Numbered from the stretch's first letter, positions 46,555 through 56,231 are shown. The stretch is DNA of 64,000 nucleotides from Paenarthrobacter aurescens TC1 (GCA_000014925.1 CP000474.1:682001-746000); one strand, 5' to 3'. The notes: generated by a model from the letters alone, not told the origin. A program made the numbers and translations.

Positions 46555-47057
46555 TAGAGGATTCCTTCCAGGAGCCCGGCTGGAAGGGCGATGCCCAGGC
46601 CGAGGTAGAAGCCGTAGAAGGTCAGCAAGGAGAGTGCGACGGAAATCAGGCCGTCACGGATGTAGCGGCGGCTGCCGAGGGCCAGCACGCTGCCCCAGAA
46701 CAGGACGGTTCCGGAAATGACCCAGCCGGCCCAGTCGATGAGCAGGATGTTCAGGATGAAAGCTCCGGCCAACGGGAGGACGGTCTTCCAATCGGCAGGG
46801 TGTGCCAGGTCAACGTCTTCGCCGCCTTCGGCTTCGCCCTTGCCGCCACGGAGGACGTTGATGGCAAGGAGAATGGCGCAGACAATCAGTAGTCCGGAAA
46901 CAATGAACGGAACGGTCTTGGGACCCACCGGGTCCGACTGCGAGTACGGGGTGACCAGGCCGTTCGCGTCCAAGAAGACCAGAACGCCGACCACGCCGAG
47001 CAGGAGGGAGACCCCCAGCTCGGCGCGGCCTTTGAGGCCTGTGGCTAAGGAGCTCAC
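46554..47057 (-). CDS. tctB: Tripartite tricarboxylate transporter, small membrane subunit TctB
   Basis: 167 residues with four predicted membrane helices, typical of TctB ([20 protein letters not shown] near the C-terminus). It lies between tctC (4-bp overlap) and tctA (1-bp overlap), so the three are translationally coupled. Confidence 0.9.
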   Translation of the reverse strand: MSSLATGLKGRAELGVSLLLGVVGVLVFLDANGLVTPYSQSDPVGPKTVPFIVSGLLIVCAILLAINVLRGGKGEAEGGEDVDLAHPADWKTVLPLAGAFILNILLIDWAGWVISGTVLFWGSVLALGSRRYIRDGLISVALSLLTFYGFYLGLGIALPAGLLEGIL

Positions 47058-48061
47058 GCCAACCCGAGCTTGCTCAGGACGTCTGCCACCCGCTTGTCCT
47101 GGTCGGTCAGGAACGTCTGGAACTCGTCACCGGTGACGAAGGCATCGGACCAGCTGTGGGTCTTGAGCGCTTCCTTCCAGCCTGCGGAGGCGTGCATCTT
47201 CTCAAGTGCTGCAATCAGGGACTTCTTGTCGTCGTCGCTGATACCCGGAGGGGCCACAATGCCGCGCCAGTTGGTGAAGACCAGGTCAATGTTGGATTCC
47301 TTCAGCGTGGGTGCGTCCACGCCTTCCAGACGGTTCTCGCCACTGGTGGCCAAGACCCGGATCTCACCGGACTTGATCTGCTGCAAGTACTCTCCGGCAC
47401 CTGAAGCGGCGAAGCCGAGCTTGTTGCCGAGGATGGCTGGGAGGAGGTCGCCACCGCCGTCGTAAGAGACGAAGTTGACCTTGGTAGCGTCGATGCCAAC
47501 AGCGCCGGCCAACTGCATCGGCAGGAGGTGGTCCGGGCCGCCCGGCGAGGAACCGCCGCCAACGGCAATGGAACCCGGGTTGGCCTTCCACGCCGTCACA
47601 AGGTCATCGATGGTCTTGTAGGGTGAGTCCTTGCTGACCATGATGGCGCCGGGCTCCTCGATGAGCTTTGCCAAGGGAGTGGTCTCGGTCAGCTTCGACT
47701 CGGATTTGTTGGTGTAGCTGGCTCCAACAACACCAAGGCCCATCAGCATAGTGAGGTCGCCGTTGCCCTTTTCATTGACGATGCGGGCGAGGCCCACTGT
47801 CCCGCCGGCACCAGCAAGGTTGAAGACCTCGGTGTTGGTGGAGATCTTCTCGTCGTCCAGTACCTTGGCGGCCGCGCGGGCGGTGGTGTCATAGCCGCCA
47901 CCCGGAGTGTTCGGAACCATGATCTGGAGTCCGGTGATGGGTCCTGCTGCTGCGCCGGTGCTGTCAGAACCGGTGGACTTACCTGTGGCACCGCAGCCGG
48001 TGGCCATCAGGGCGATGCCGGCAGCGACGGCGGCGACTCGCAATGCGCGGATCTGGCGCAT
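47054..48061 (-). CDS. tctC: Tripartite tricarboxylate transporter substrate-binding protein TctC
   Basis: 335 residues. Lipoprotein signal MRQIRALRVAAVAAGIAL with lipobox ATGC, then the Bug/TctC fold: IMVPNTPGGGYDTTARAAAK and GGGSSPGGPDHLLPMQLAGA. First gene of the operon (GAGGAAC before ATG). It faces a two-component system across 264 bp and is probably its target. Confidence 0.94.
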   Translation of the reverse strand: MRQIRALRVAAVAAGIALMATGCGATGKSTGSDSTGAAAGPITGLQIMVPNTPGGGYDTTARAAAKVLDDEKISTNTEVFNLAGAGGTVGLARIVNEKGNGDLTMLMGLGVVGASYTNKSESKLTETTPLAKLIEEPGAIMVSKDSPYKTIDDLVTAWKANPGSIAVGGGSSPGGPDHLLPMQLAGAVGIDATKVNFVSYDGGGDLLPAILGNKLGFAASGAGEYLQQIKSGEIRVLATSGENRLEGVDAPTLKESNIDLVFTNWRGIVAPPGISDDDKKSLIAALEKMHASAGWKEALKTHSWSDAFVTGDEFQTFLTDQDKRVADVLSKLGLA

Positions 48062-48222
48062 GGTGTTCCTCTTCTCATCATTGAAAATTCAGTGCAGGGC
48101 GATCAGCGTTGTGCCCCGTTGATTTGATGCTAGGCGCGTCAGTGACAGGGATCACTCTTGTGTTCGCAGTGATCTTTAAGTTCATTGCGTTCACGGGTTT
48201 CTGCGGTCTGAGCTGGTCTTTC

Positions 48223-48253
48223 GTGCCGCTGGGGTCTTCTGTGCCGCTGGGGT
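48223..48253. promoter_or_regulatory. Direct repeat in the tctC/kinase intergenic region
   Basis: GTGCCGCTGGGGT occurs twice, at 48223-48235 and 48241-48253, with an 18-bp period. It lies in the 264-bp divergent region, so it could be a response-regulator site. The same region also holds AGTGA..ATCACT-type elements near 48138-48168. Confidence 0.35.
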
Positions 48254-48325
48254 ATAGTTCCGATACGCCACGGGGGAAGCTGTTGTCCGCCCCTCCGATC
48301 TCCGGCACCACCAAAGGAACCAGCA

Positions 48326-49930
48326 GTGACTCGACTGACTCGAAGAAGAGGCATGTCCTTGGCAGGGCAGTACCTTGTGCTGCAGTTGCTGATCGTCCTC
48401 GCAGTTCTTGTTGCCGTTGTTGCCATTTCTTTGGCTCAATCCGCCGCCACCTTCGAGCGGACTGAAGGACGCCGTGCGCTGCTGGCCGCTGAAGCCTTGG
48501 GCAGCAACCCCACCGTCCGCGCATTGTTGCCGGAGGCCGAACCGCGCGTCGGTTCAGCCCTTCCGGCCGTGGCCGAATCCGTGCGCACCGTTTCGGGATC
48601 ATCACATGTGGCACTCGCCAAACTTGACGGCACCGTGGTGGCATCATCGGATCCCAGCCTGTTGGGCCAACCCCTGCCGCTGGGTGAGAGCCAGGTGATG
48701 GAAGGGCGCGCCTGGACAGGTGTGCTGCCAGGAAGCAGCGGTGCCGTGCTGTCCGCCCACGTCCCGGTCCTGAACGATTCCGGAAAAGTCATTGGCGTCG
48801 CATCAATCAGCAGGAACTACCCATCCACCATTGAGCGACTCGGCGACGCCGTTCCCAACCTGCTCACCTATCTGGGTGTCGCCAGCATCCTGGGCGTCGC
48901 CGGATCCCTCCTGTTGTCCCGCCGCGTCAAACGGCAAACCCTCGGCATGGAACCCCGCGAAATCACGGGCCTCGTGGAGAATCGTGAAGCGATGCTGCAG
49001 GGCCTGAAGGAAGGCGTGGTCGCCTTGGATCCCCACGAGCGCATCACGGTGGCCAACCAGAGCGCCCGGCAACTCCTCGGCCTGCCACCGGATTGTGTGG
49101 GAAAGAAGTTGCGATCCCTCCACGTGGATCCGGCCCTGAAGATAGTCCTCACCCGCGAACAGTCAGACGCGGATCAATTGGTACTCGTGGGGGAGCGGCT
49201 AGTGGTCATGAACCGCGTTGCCCTGCGTTCCCACGGACGCGACATCGGCTCCGTCACCACGCTGAGGGACCGGACCGAACTGTCCTCTCTCGAAAGCGAA
49301 CTCGGTGCCACCCGCACCGTCACCGATACCCTGAGGGCCCAGGCCCACGAGTTCGCCAACCAACTCCACGTCATCTCCGGCCTCATCCAAATCGGCGAAT
49401 ACGACTCCGTGGTGCAATTCGTCAATGGCGCCACCGTAGACCGGACACGGCTCAACGACGACGTCACCAGCCGCATCGAGGACCCCGCGCTCGCAGCCCT
49501 GCTGATCGCCAAAGCCAGCCTGGCAACGGAGCGCGGTGTGGACCTGAAACTGGACCCGAGGTCCGCGCTGCCACGCGTCAACGAGGAACTGTCACGCGAC
49601 CTCACCACCGTGGTGGGGAACCTGGTAGATAACGCGTTCGACGCCGTCACTGGCCTTCCCGGGGCGTCGGTCCAAGTGTGGGTGGTCAACTCGGGTGACG
49701 ACGTCACAGTCACAGTCAGGGACAACGGTCCCGGTGTTCCTTCCGGCTCCGCAGAGGATATTTTCCAACAAGGCTTCTCCACGAAAGAGCCTGGACCGGG
49801 CGATGCGCGGGGGTTTGGGTTGGCGTTGTCCCGGGTGATCTGCCGGCGCTCCGGGGGAGACTTGACGGTGGTCAACGACGACGGAGCCGTCTTCACGGCT
49901 CGATTCACGAAAGGGGCCTCCCAGCCATGA
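48326..49930 (+). CDS. Sensor histidine kinase, DcuS/CitA family
   Basis: 534 residues. Start GTG 48326 follows AAAGGA by about 8 nt; ATG 48353 is an alternative. Order: membrane helix 1 (about 14-36), extracellular Cache-type sensor, membrane helix 2 (about 175-195), PAS region (about 215-320), dimerisation/phosphoacceptor box AQAHEFANQLHVISGLIQI, and ATPase domain with VVGNLVDNAFDAV (N box), VRDNGPGVP and GFGLALSRV. This family senses citrate or C4-dicarboxylates and fits control of the divergent TctCBA importer. Confidence 0.93.
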   Translation: MTRLTRRRGMSLAGQYLVLQLLIVLAVLVAVVAISLAQSAATFERTEGRRALLAAEALGSNPTVRALLPEAEPRVGSALPAVAESVRTVSGSSHVALAKLDGTVVASSDPSLLGQPLPLGESQVMEGRAWTGVLPGSSGAVLSAHVPVLNDSGKVIGVASISRNYPSTIERLGDAVPNLLTYLGVASILGVAGSLLLSRRVKRQTLGMEPREITGLVENREAMLQGLKEGVVALDPHERITVANQSARQLLGLPPDCVGKKLRSLHVDPALKIVLTREQSDADQLVLVGERLVVMNRVALRSHGRDIGSVTTLRDRTELSSLESELGATRTVTDTLRAQAHEFANQLHVISGLIQIGEYDSVVQFVNGATVDRTRLNDDVTSRIEDPALAALLIAKASLATERGVDLKLDPRSALPRVNEELSRDLTTVVGNLVDNAFDAVTGLPGASVQVWVVNSGDDVTVTVRDNGPGVPSGSAEDIFQQGFSTKEPGPGDARGFGLALSRVICRRSGGDLTVVNDDGAVFTARFTKGASQP

Positions 49931-50595
49931 TCCAAGTACTGATTGTTGACGATGACTTCATGGTGGCCAAGGTCCACGCCGGATTCATCCAAAGGACCCC
50001 AGGCTTCGGAGTGGTGGGCGTGGCACACACGGGTGCGCAGGCCCTAGTTGAAACGCAAAGGCTCCAGCCCGACCTCGTGTTGCTGGACATCCATCTCCCG
50101 GACATCAACGGACTGGAGCTCATGCACCAGTTGCGTGATGTTGCACCGGACCTCGATGTCCTGGTGATCAGCGCTGCCCGCGAGGTGGAAACCGTCCGAA
50201 AGGCCTTGCGCGGCGGGATCGTCCATTACCTCATCAAACCCTTCTCCCAGTCTGACCTGCAGGAACGCCTGGAGCATTACCTCAGTGCCTACCAAGGCCT
50301 GGACGCTTCCAAGGTGGAGGCCGAGCAATCCGATGTGAACAAGGTCTTTGGGCTGTCTGCTTCCGAACGGACACTGCCCAAGGGTTGCAGCGTGGAAACC
50401 CTCGGACTGGTTGAATCAGCCCTGAAAACAGCGCCTGGGGATCTCTCCGCAGCGGAGCTGGCCGAGCAACTTGGCACGTCCCGTGTCAGCGCCCGCCGTT
50501 ACCTGGAGTACCTCCACGACGAAGGGGCGCTGGAGGTCAGACTCAAGTACGGCGTCGGGCGTCCTGAAAGGCGATATGTGCTGAAGGGGCGGTAA
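49927..50595 (+). CDS. Response regulator, CitB/DcuR family
   Basis: 222 residues overlapping the kinase gene by 4 bp. Receiver domain with phosphoacceptor Asp in LVLLDIHLPDINGLEL and the conserved Lys in HYLIKPFSQSDL; C-terminal HTH (LGTSRVSARRYLEYLHDEGA) of the CitB/DcuR type. Probable activator of tctCBA. Confidence 0.93.
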   Translation: MIQVLIVDDDFMVAKVHAGFIQRTPGFGVVGVAHTGAQALVETQRLQPDLVLLDIHLPDINGLELMHQLRDVAPDLDVLVISAAREVETVRKALRGGIVHYLIKPFSQSDLQERLEHYLSAYQGLDASKVEAEQSDVNKVFGLSASERTLPKGCSVETLGLVESALKTAPGDLSAAELAEQLGTSRVSARRYLEYLHDEGALEVRLKYGVGRPERRYVLKGR

Positions 50596-50608
50596 GCCGG
50601 ACACTCAC

Positions 50609-50869
50609 CTAGTGCTGGTAGATGTCCCGCCTGTGGCCCATGGCTACCACCAAAACAATGAGTTGTGCGTCGCGGATCTCATAGATGATCCGATAGTCAC
50701 CAGTCCGGACGCGCCAGTCTCCGCTGCTTCCGGAGAGCTTCTTTGCCCCGGGAGGACGAGGTGTTTCGGCGAGGATTTCGATGGCGGCCTGGATGCGCCG
50801 GCGTGCTTCCGGTGGGATCTTTCGCAACTGGCGGACCGCCGCGGGCGCAACCTGAACGGCGTAACTCAA
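50609..50869 (-). CDS. RelE-family toxin
   Basis: 86 residues from TTG 50869, which overlaps the antitoxin stop as TTGA. ParE/RelE fold: AVRQLRKIPPEARRRIQAAI, KKLSGSSGDWRVRTGDYRII and a C-terminal HRRDIYQH, matching RelE mRNA interferases (basic residues, Arg and terminal Tyr). Encoded downstream of a Phd/YefM antitoxin. Confidence 0.9.
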   Translation of the reverse strand: MSYAVQVAPAAVRQLRKIPPEARRRIQAAIEILAETPRPPGAKKLSGSSGDWRVRTGDYRIIYEIRDAQLIVLVVAMGHRRDIYQH

Positions 50870-51132
50870 GCCAGGCCAAGCTCCGCTTTGACTTCCTCCC
50901 ATGGCACGGCGGCATCGCCGGTCTCTGTCATTTCGGTCCGTGCAGCGTTGGCTGCGCGGAGGTCGTTGAGGTCCTCAGCTGCCTCAATCAGCTTGGCGAG
51001 ATCTTCTGCGTCGATCAGTGCTGCCACGCGGCGGCCACGGCGCAACAAATACACCGGTTCATGGCTTACTCGTGCCGTGTCAACCGCTTCGGAAAGTCGG
51101 CTCCGGGCCACGGTGACTGTCATCTCGGTCAT
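50866..51132 (-). CDS. Phd/YefM-type antitoxin
   Basis: 88 residues. The N-terminal Phd domain reads VTVARSRLSEAVDTARVSHE then PVYLLRRGRRVAALIDAED; the acidic C-terminal half would wrap the toxin. It is translated first and is coupled to the RelE gene. ATG 51132 or 51123 may be the start. Confidence 0.9.
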   Translation of the reverse strand: MTEMTVTVARSRLSEAVDTARVSHEPVYLLRRGRRVAALIDAEDLAKLIEAAEDLNDLRAANAARTEMTETGDAAVPWEEVKAELGLA

Positions 51133-51183
51133 ACTGCGATTTTACGCCCCGAGCGCTGAAATGTACATAAAGGCGCTTTTGGC

Positions 51184-52215
51184 TCACATGCTCGCTTTCC
51201 ACCCCAAGGCTGGCCCCAATTTCCCTGCGATGTCAGTGAGGATCTGCACGTAGTCCTCGTGGTCGAAGCTGAAGGGCAGTGCGAACGCCACCTCGTCCAC
51301 TTCCTGGAATCCTGCGTGTGAATATAGTTGCTCGGCGATTTCGTCGCTGGTGCCTATGAGATCCCTGGCAAACATCATGCCCTTCGGTCCCTGCGGTGAC
51401 TGTGTGCGGGGAGTGCGTTCATCGACGTAGCGCTGGTACTTCGCACGCTGGCCGCTGGAAGCAGAATCTGTGGGGATGACCACCAAACCTTGCGATGCCC
51501 GGGCGGTGTTTCCGGCTGCGGCGGCTGCTTCGCGGTACGCGCGGATCTGCGATTGCTGGACCTTGGCGAAGTCCGGCTCCTGGTCCTCGTCCGGGAAGAT
51601 CACGCTGCTGGAGAGCAGGTTGAAACCGCTTTCTCCGGCCCAGACGGCTGATTTCATGCTGCCTGCCCCGTACCAGAGGCGGCTGCGCAGTCCGGGGGAG
51701 TGCGGCTCCACCCGGTTGGAGAATTCCTCCACAACGCCCTGTTTGCCGGAGAAGTCCCGAACTTTGTCGCCTCTGACCAGACGGGCGAAGCGTTCCACGC
51801 GGGCGTATGAGAAGTCCTCTGATTCTGTGGAATCCGGGTACAGCTCATGCTTCACGGTGTCGTAGTGCATCGGTTCTCCCACGCTCAACCCCGGATTGAT
51901 CCGTCCGCCTGCGAGCAGATCCACGGTGGCCAGGTCCTCGGCCAGCCGCAACGGGTTTTCCCAACCCAGCGGGGTTACCGCGGTTCCGAGCTCAATCCTT
52001 GACGTGCGCTGGCTGGCGGCGGCCATGACTGCTACCGGGGAGGAGATTCCGAACTGCAAATGACGGTGCCGGAGCCAGGCACTGTCGAACCCCAACTGCT
52101 CACCGAGCTCGATGATCTCCAGCGTGGACCGGTGGCCGGCCGCCGGGTCCGCAGCGTCGAACAGGCCGATAGTGAGAAAACCAAGCTTGCGGAGGGGCTG
52201 TTCGGGGCGGGGCAT
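51184..52215 (-). CDS. LLM-class flavin-dependent oxidoreductase
   Basis: 343 residues of luciferase-like TIM barrel: LGFLTIGLFDAADPAAGHRS at the N-terminus, IELGTAVTPLGWENPLRLAE (flavin loop) and INPGLSVGEP. Members oxidise diverse small molecules with FMN or F420; the substrate is unknown. AAGGACG precedes the ATG. Confidence 0.9.
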   Translation of the reverse strand: MPRPEQPLRKLGFLTIGLFDAADPAAGHRSTLEIIELGEQLGFDSAWLRHRHLQFGISSPVAVMAAASQRTSRIELGTAVTPLGWENPLRLAEDLATVDLLAGGRINPGLSVGEPMHYDTVKHELYPDSTESEDFSYARVERFARLVRGDKVRDFSGKQGVVEEFSNRVEPHSPGLRSRLWYGAGSMKSAVWAGESGFNLLSSSVIFPDEDQEPDFAKVQQSQIRAYREAAAAAGNTARASQGLVVIPTDSASSGQRAKYQRYVDERTPRTQSPQGPKGMMFARDLIGTSDEIAEQLYSHAGFQEVDEVAFALPFSFDHEDYVQILTDIAGKLGPALGWKASM

Positions 52216-52360
52216 GGACGTCCTTCGGGTTGGGTCGGCAGTTACTGCCCAGAATAGGCGGCGGTACCGGGGACGACGGCGGGAGGTTACCTTTTGTGAT
52301 GGGGGCGGGTCAGCTGTCGTTCCTTCATAAGGTAGCTATTTCATTGCTTTAAACCACTTA

Positions 52361-52663
52361 ATGCCACAAGATAGATACATGAACAGCCGAGATGCCATGC
52401 GTCGTCTAGGGGAGAATCTGCGAAGCCGACGAATAATCCTCGGCTTGTCGCAGGAACTCGTCGCCGAACGTGCTGACCTTTCACGTCCGACGCTCATGCG
52501 CATGGAAACCGGCGAGGGTGGAAAAATCGAACACCTGATGACCGTTGCGTCTGTGCTCGGTGTTGCTGAAGATCTTATTAGTGCTTTGGACCCCCTGAAT
52601 ACAGATCTTGGTAGGGCGCGGGCGCACCTGCTGAGCAGGCAGCGCGCCCCCAGGAGGAACTAA
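52361..52663 (+). CDS. HipB-like HTH antitoxin
   Basis: 100 residues. XRE-type HTH RIILGLSQELVAERADLSRP followed by TLMRMETGEGGKIEHLMTVA. Its stop overlaps the hipA-like start by 1 bp (TAATG). An internal ATG at 52379 is an alternative start; no clear SD is seen before either. Confidence 0.88.
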   Translation: MPQDRYMNSRDAMRRLGENLRSRRIILGLSQELVAERADLSRPTLMRMETGEGGKIEHLMTVASVLGVAEDLISALDPLNTDLGRARAHLLSRQRAPRRN

Positions 52664-53970
52664 TGGCTGCCCGAATCATCAGGCGCGTGGAGGTGCTGGT
52701 CAACGAGTCCGTGGCTGGTGTGCTGGACATTGAAACGGACGCGCTTTCTCCTCGCGAGCGCGTCGCGTTCACCTATGCCGACAGCTGGATGTCCGCTGCA
52801 GAGGCGTTCGAGGTTTCTCCGGAGCTACCCCTTCGGCGCGGCCCTCAGCGTCCCACCCTAGGCCGCGAGCTGTTCGGGTCCTTTCAGGACGCCTCCCCGG
52901 ATGACTGGGGCAGAAAGCTGTTGTACGAAGAACTGCGCCAACAGGCTCTCATTGAGGGTGCGGGCCGCATTCCGCCCACGGGCGAAGCAGGCTACCTGTT
53001 GTTGGTCAACGATGAGACCAGGCAGGGGGCACTTCGTTTTCGGGAGAACGGAAAATTCCTGTCGTCGTGGGGCCGGGGTGCAGGAATCCGCGACTTGAAG
53101 GTGCTCAGCGAAGAGGCCAGACTTTTCGCTGACACAGGCGAGGTCAGGGAGGAGAACTCCTTGCTGATGGGTGCCGGTTCCTCTCCCGGTGGTGCTCAGC
53201 CAAAAGCCTGGGTTCGGGACGACGACGGATCCATGCTGCTGGCAAAGTTCCCGAAGACATCGGACGTCGGCAATGTGCAACTGTGGGAAATGGTGGCCAT
53301 CAGGCTGCAGCAGCGGGCTGGCATCAGGGTCGCCGAGTCACGGCTCATGCCACTTTCGGAATTTTCCCATATCTTCCTCACCCGGCGGTTTGATCGCGAC
53401 GGTGACCGGCGCATCCCGTACATGAGTGTGCGCACGGCTCTCCAACTCGACACGTACTCACACCCTGATTACGTGAAAATCGCCTCGGAAGTGGCACATA
53501 TCTCTGCAGAACCTGTTCAGGATGCCAACGAGATGTTCAGCAGAGCCGCTCTCATCGCTATGGTCAACAACACCGATGACCACATGAGAAACCACGGGCT
53601 CCTGCGAACCAAGAGAGGCTGGCGCCTGTCACCGTCGTTCGACGTGAACCCGGTGCCGGCAGGTACATCAGATACGCCGCTCACCCCACAGGGCGGGCTA
53701 TTCGATAGGGACGTTCGGGATCTGGTGGACTTCTCCGATGCTTTTCGGCTGACCAGGGACGCGGCCATTGCTCGGCTGCAGCAGGTCGCCACTGCCGTGT
53801 CTCACTGGCGGGACGAGGCCCTCAGCTTGGGAGCTGAACCTGATTCCCTTGCCTACATGACCAAAGCCTTCGAAGGTGAGAATGCCAAGCGGGTGGCGTC
53901 GTTGGCTCCTGCCCCGGCCGTGCTGGACATGGGCGGATCATCCACGATCCACAGATTCCTCTCGCCTTGA
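52663..53970 (+). CDS. HipA-family Ser/Thr kinase toxin
   Basis: 435 residues. HipA N-terminal subdomain, then the Gly-rich/phosphate loop SSPGGAQPKAWVRD, the catalytic loop NNTDDHMRNHGLL and the metal-binding SPSFDVNP. HipA kinases phosphorylate glutamyl-tRNA synthetase or other targets to induce dormancy. The kinase residues look complete. Coupled to the upstream HipB-like antitoxin. Confidence 0.92.
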   Translation: MAARIIRRVEVLVNESVAGVLDIETDALSPRERVAFTYADSWMSAAEAFEVSPELPLRRGPQRPTLGRELFGSFQDASPDDWGRKLLYEELRQQALIEGAGRIPPTGEAGYLLLVNDETRQGALRFRENGKFLSSWGRGAGIRDLKVLSEEARLFADTGEVREENSLLMGAGSSPGGAQPKAWVRDDDGSMLLAKFPKTSDVGNVQLWEMVAIRLQQRAGIRVAESRLMPLSEFSHIFLTRRFDRDGDRRIPYMSVRTALQLDTYSHPDYVKIASEVAHISAEPVQDANEMFSRAALIAMVNNTDDHMRNHGLLRTKRGWRLSPSFDVNPVPAGTSDTPLTPQGGLFDRDVRDLVDFSDAFRLTRDAAIARLQQVATAVSHWRDEALSLGAEPDSLAYMTKAFEGENAKRVASLAPAPAVLDMGGSSTIHRFLSP

Positions 53971-53977
53971 GCTCTCC

Positions 53978-54454
53978 CTAAGCCCCTACCGTCTTCAGGT
54001 AGTTCCGGATCCCGTCCACCACCATCTGGTGGTCTTCATCGGACGTCAGCCCGGATACGGTGATCGCGCCGATCACGCCTGCTCCGCGGACGCGTATGGG
54101 GAACGATCCTCCTGCCAAGGTGTAGTCCTCATGCGCAAGCCAGCCACCACCCAAAGGGCTATGACCGCGGGCAGAAAACTGCTCGGACAACAACGCCGTG
54201 CTGTGCTCAAACCTCAGCACGGAAGCAGACTTGCGGCGGATCCACTCCTCTTGGTCTGAGGTGGCTCCCGGCAAGACGCAGCGGAAGAGCACGATGTTGT
54301 GGCGGCGGATATCGATCGCCACGCCAAACCCGGACGCGATGGCGTGGTTGGCGATCAGCGAGCCCAGCCGCCAGGCGTCGTGGTTGTCGAACGATGCAAA
54401 GACCAGCTCTTCTTCCTGCTCGCTGAGTTCAGCGTGGCGCGGTGACTCAGACAT
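53978..54454 (-). CDS. UPF0303 / haem-degrading-domain (GlcG/HbpS-like) protein
   Basis: 158 residues matching UPF0303: NHDAWRLGSLIANHAIASGF, VAIDIRRHNIVLFRCVLPGA and GAGVIGAITVSGLTSDEDHQ. The HbpS/GlcG fold is associated with haem binding in some members, but the function here is not established. It follows the Gfo/Idh gene by 3 bp, so it is probably in the same operon. Confidence 0.88.
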   Translation of the reverse strand: MSESPRHAELSEQEEELVFASFDNHDAWRLGSLIANHAIASGFGVAIDIRRHNIVLFRCVLPGATSDQEEWIRRKSASVLRFEHSTALLSEQFSARGHSPLGGGWLAHEDYTLAGGSFPIRVRGAGVIGAITVSGLTSDEDHQMVVDGIRNYLKTVGA

Positions 54455-54457
54455 TGT

Positions 54458-55480
54458 TCATTTTCCTTCCACTACAGCGTCAGCCTCGTAGCTCAGCCCG
54501 ATCTGGCGGCGGATCTCATCCATCGCAGCCATGATGGCCACGGTCTCACCCGGCGGCAAGATGGTTCCGGCGGTCTCTCCTGCACGGATCAGGCGTTCCA
54601 GCTCAGCAGCTTGGAACTGCATTCCGCGGCTGCTGACGGGCTGGTCATACCGTTCAACAACACTGCCATCAACAGCATGAACCGTGAACGGCACCGGGTT
54701 GTACCAGGTGTGTTCAATGTCGATCCAGCCATGAGTGCCGATCACCATGGCGCGGTTGGCGCTGGCCGCATCGAGTTCGCAGTCCACCAAAGCCTGCGCA
54801 CCGCCGTCGTAATCAAAAATCGCCGCCGTTTGGCGGTCCACGCCGGTGGCCGACATAGTGGCGCTGGCACGGATTGCGGCCGGGGTGCCGAGGATGTCAA
54901 ACGCGAAGGAGATCGGGTAGATGCCCAGGTCCAGCAGTGCTCCACCGCCGAGTGCGGGATCGTTGAGCCGGTGTGCAGGGTCCTGGGGGAGGCTCTGGTT
55001 GTGGCTGGCCACCACCTTGCGGACCTCTCCGATGGTGCCGGCAGCGATGATGTCGCGAATGCGGATCATGTGGGGGAGGAACCGGGTCCACATCGCTTCC
55101 AGGGCGACGAGGCCCTTTGACTCGGCCAGATCCACAATGTCTTGCGCTTCGCGAGCGTTCATGGTGAACGACTTCTCCACCAGCACGTGCTTGCCCGCGT
55201 TCAACGCCAGCAGCGCATTGGCGTGATGGAACGGGTGAGGCGTGGCGATGTACACCACGTCAATCAACGGGTCAGCCACCAGCTCCTCATAGCTGCCGTG
55301 CGCGGTGGCTATGCCGTACTGTTCGGCGAACCCTTTGCTCGAGTCCAGTGAACGGGACCCCACGGCCTGCACTGTGAAGCCGTTCTCCTTCAGGTCCTTC
55401 GTTTGGAGCCCGGCGATAAAACCGGTGCCGAGGATTCCCCAGCGGATTGTTCCATCGGAGGTGCCATTGCTGAGCGTCAC
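54458..55480 (-). CDS. Gfo/Idh/MocA-family oxidoreductase (third of three)
   Basis: 340 residues from GTG 55480, which follows AAAGGA by about 9 nt. Rossmann start IRWGILGTGFIAGLQTKDL, EKSFTMNAREA (EKP-like motif with Ser for Pro) and the C-terminal catalytic-type ALGGGALLDLGIYPI. Sugar- or polyol-oxidising NAD(P) enzymes; substrate unknown. Last dehydrogenase of the 60.3-54 kb operon. Confidence 0.9.
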   Translation of the reverse strand: MTLSNGTSDGTIRWGILGTGFIAGLQTKDLKENGFTVQAVGSRSLDSSKGFAEQYGIATAHGSYEELVADPLIDVVYIATPHPFHHANALLALNAGKHVLVEKSFTMNAREAQDIVDLAESKGLVALEAMWTRFLPHMIRIRDIIAAGTIGEVRKVVASHNQSLPQDPAHRLNDPALGGGALLDLGIYPISFAFDILGTPAAIRASATMSATGVDRQTAAIFDYDGGAQALVDCELDAASANRAMVIGTHGWIDIEHTWYNPVPFTVHAVDGSVVERYDQPVSSRGMQFQAAELERLIRAGETAGTILPPGETVAIMAAMDEIRRQIGLSYEADAVVEGK

Positions 55481-55484
55481 GTGC

Positions 55485-56220
55485 TTAGTCCTTTGTTGAG
55501 TCAGAAATTGGGTACGCCACCAACGCAAAGCGCACGGAATCCGGCGACCAGCTGTTGACGTTGAGGGTACCTTGGCCGCCGAAAAGTGGCCATGTATGGA
55601 GGGGAGTGGTCCAGTCCTCGGTCGAAACAAGGACGACGTCGACCGGCAAGTCGGCGGGGTGGCCTTCCGTTCCGGTAGAGCCACTTCCCATCCGGCGAGT
55701 ACTCCGGGCCGTCGCAGTGACCGGACCCGACATCAACGCGGGCGATAGCGCCGCCGTCGGACGCTATGGTCATGAGGCGACCCGGCTGCGTAAAGTCGCC
55801 CGCCTCGATGCCCACGTAGGCCAGTTCCTTGCCGTCCGGGCTGACGCCGTGGAGGAAATGGAAAGAGCCGTCGTCGTCCGTGATCCTGGTGGCGGGGCCA
55901 CCGGAAAGCGAGGCGCGGTAGATGTGGCCGTCGTTGGCGGAGAGGAAGATGCTCTCTCCATCAGGTGCCAGCACATGATCGTTATTGAGGTCAGGGATAC
56001 CGGTGAGCGGAACTTCCACGGGATGACCACCGGTCACGTCCAGCGTCCACAGCTTTCCGTCCCCGTTGAGGACAAGCGCGTGGCCCGATCCCTTCGAAGT
56101 CAGGGTCCAGTTGGGTGCTTCGAAGAGTACGTCGTCAGTGCTGTAGAGCAGCTCGGCCTCGCCAGTTACCGACGCGACCCACACCTCGCAGCGCTGACCT
56201 GGTTGAAAGGTGCGGATCAC
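55485..56220 (-). pseudogene. TolB-like beta-propeller (PD40) protein, internal deletion and frameshift
   Basis: From GTG 56220 the sequence IRTFQPGQRCEVWVAS opens a WD40-like propeller (blades with LAPDGESIFLSANDGHIYRA and SPDGKELAYVG). It is intact to PEYSPDGKWLY, near 55680. The frame then reads arginine-rich nonsense, while the -1/+1 frame resumes family sequence (GHPADLPVDVVLVSTEDW, then NSWSPDSVRFALVAYPIS) to a stop at 55485. Homologues as I recall them have about 40 more residues at the junction, so this looks like an out-of-frame internal deletion of roughly 120 bp. It lies inside the Gfo/Idh operon. Confidence 0.75.
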
Positions 56221-56231
56221 GTCGGTTGGTC

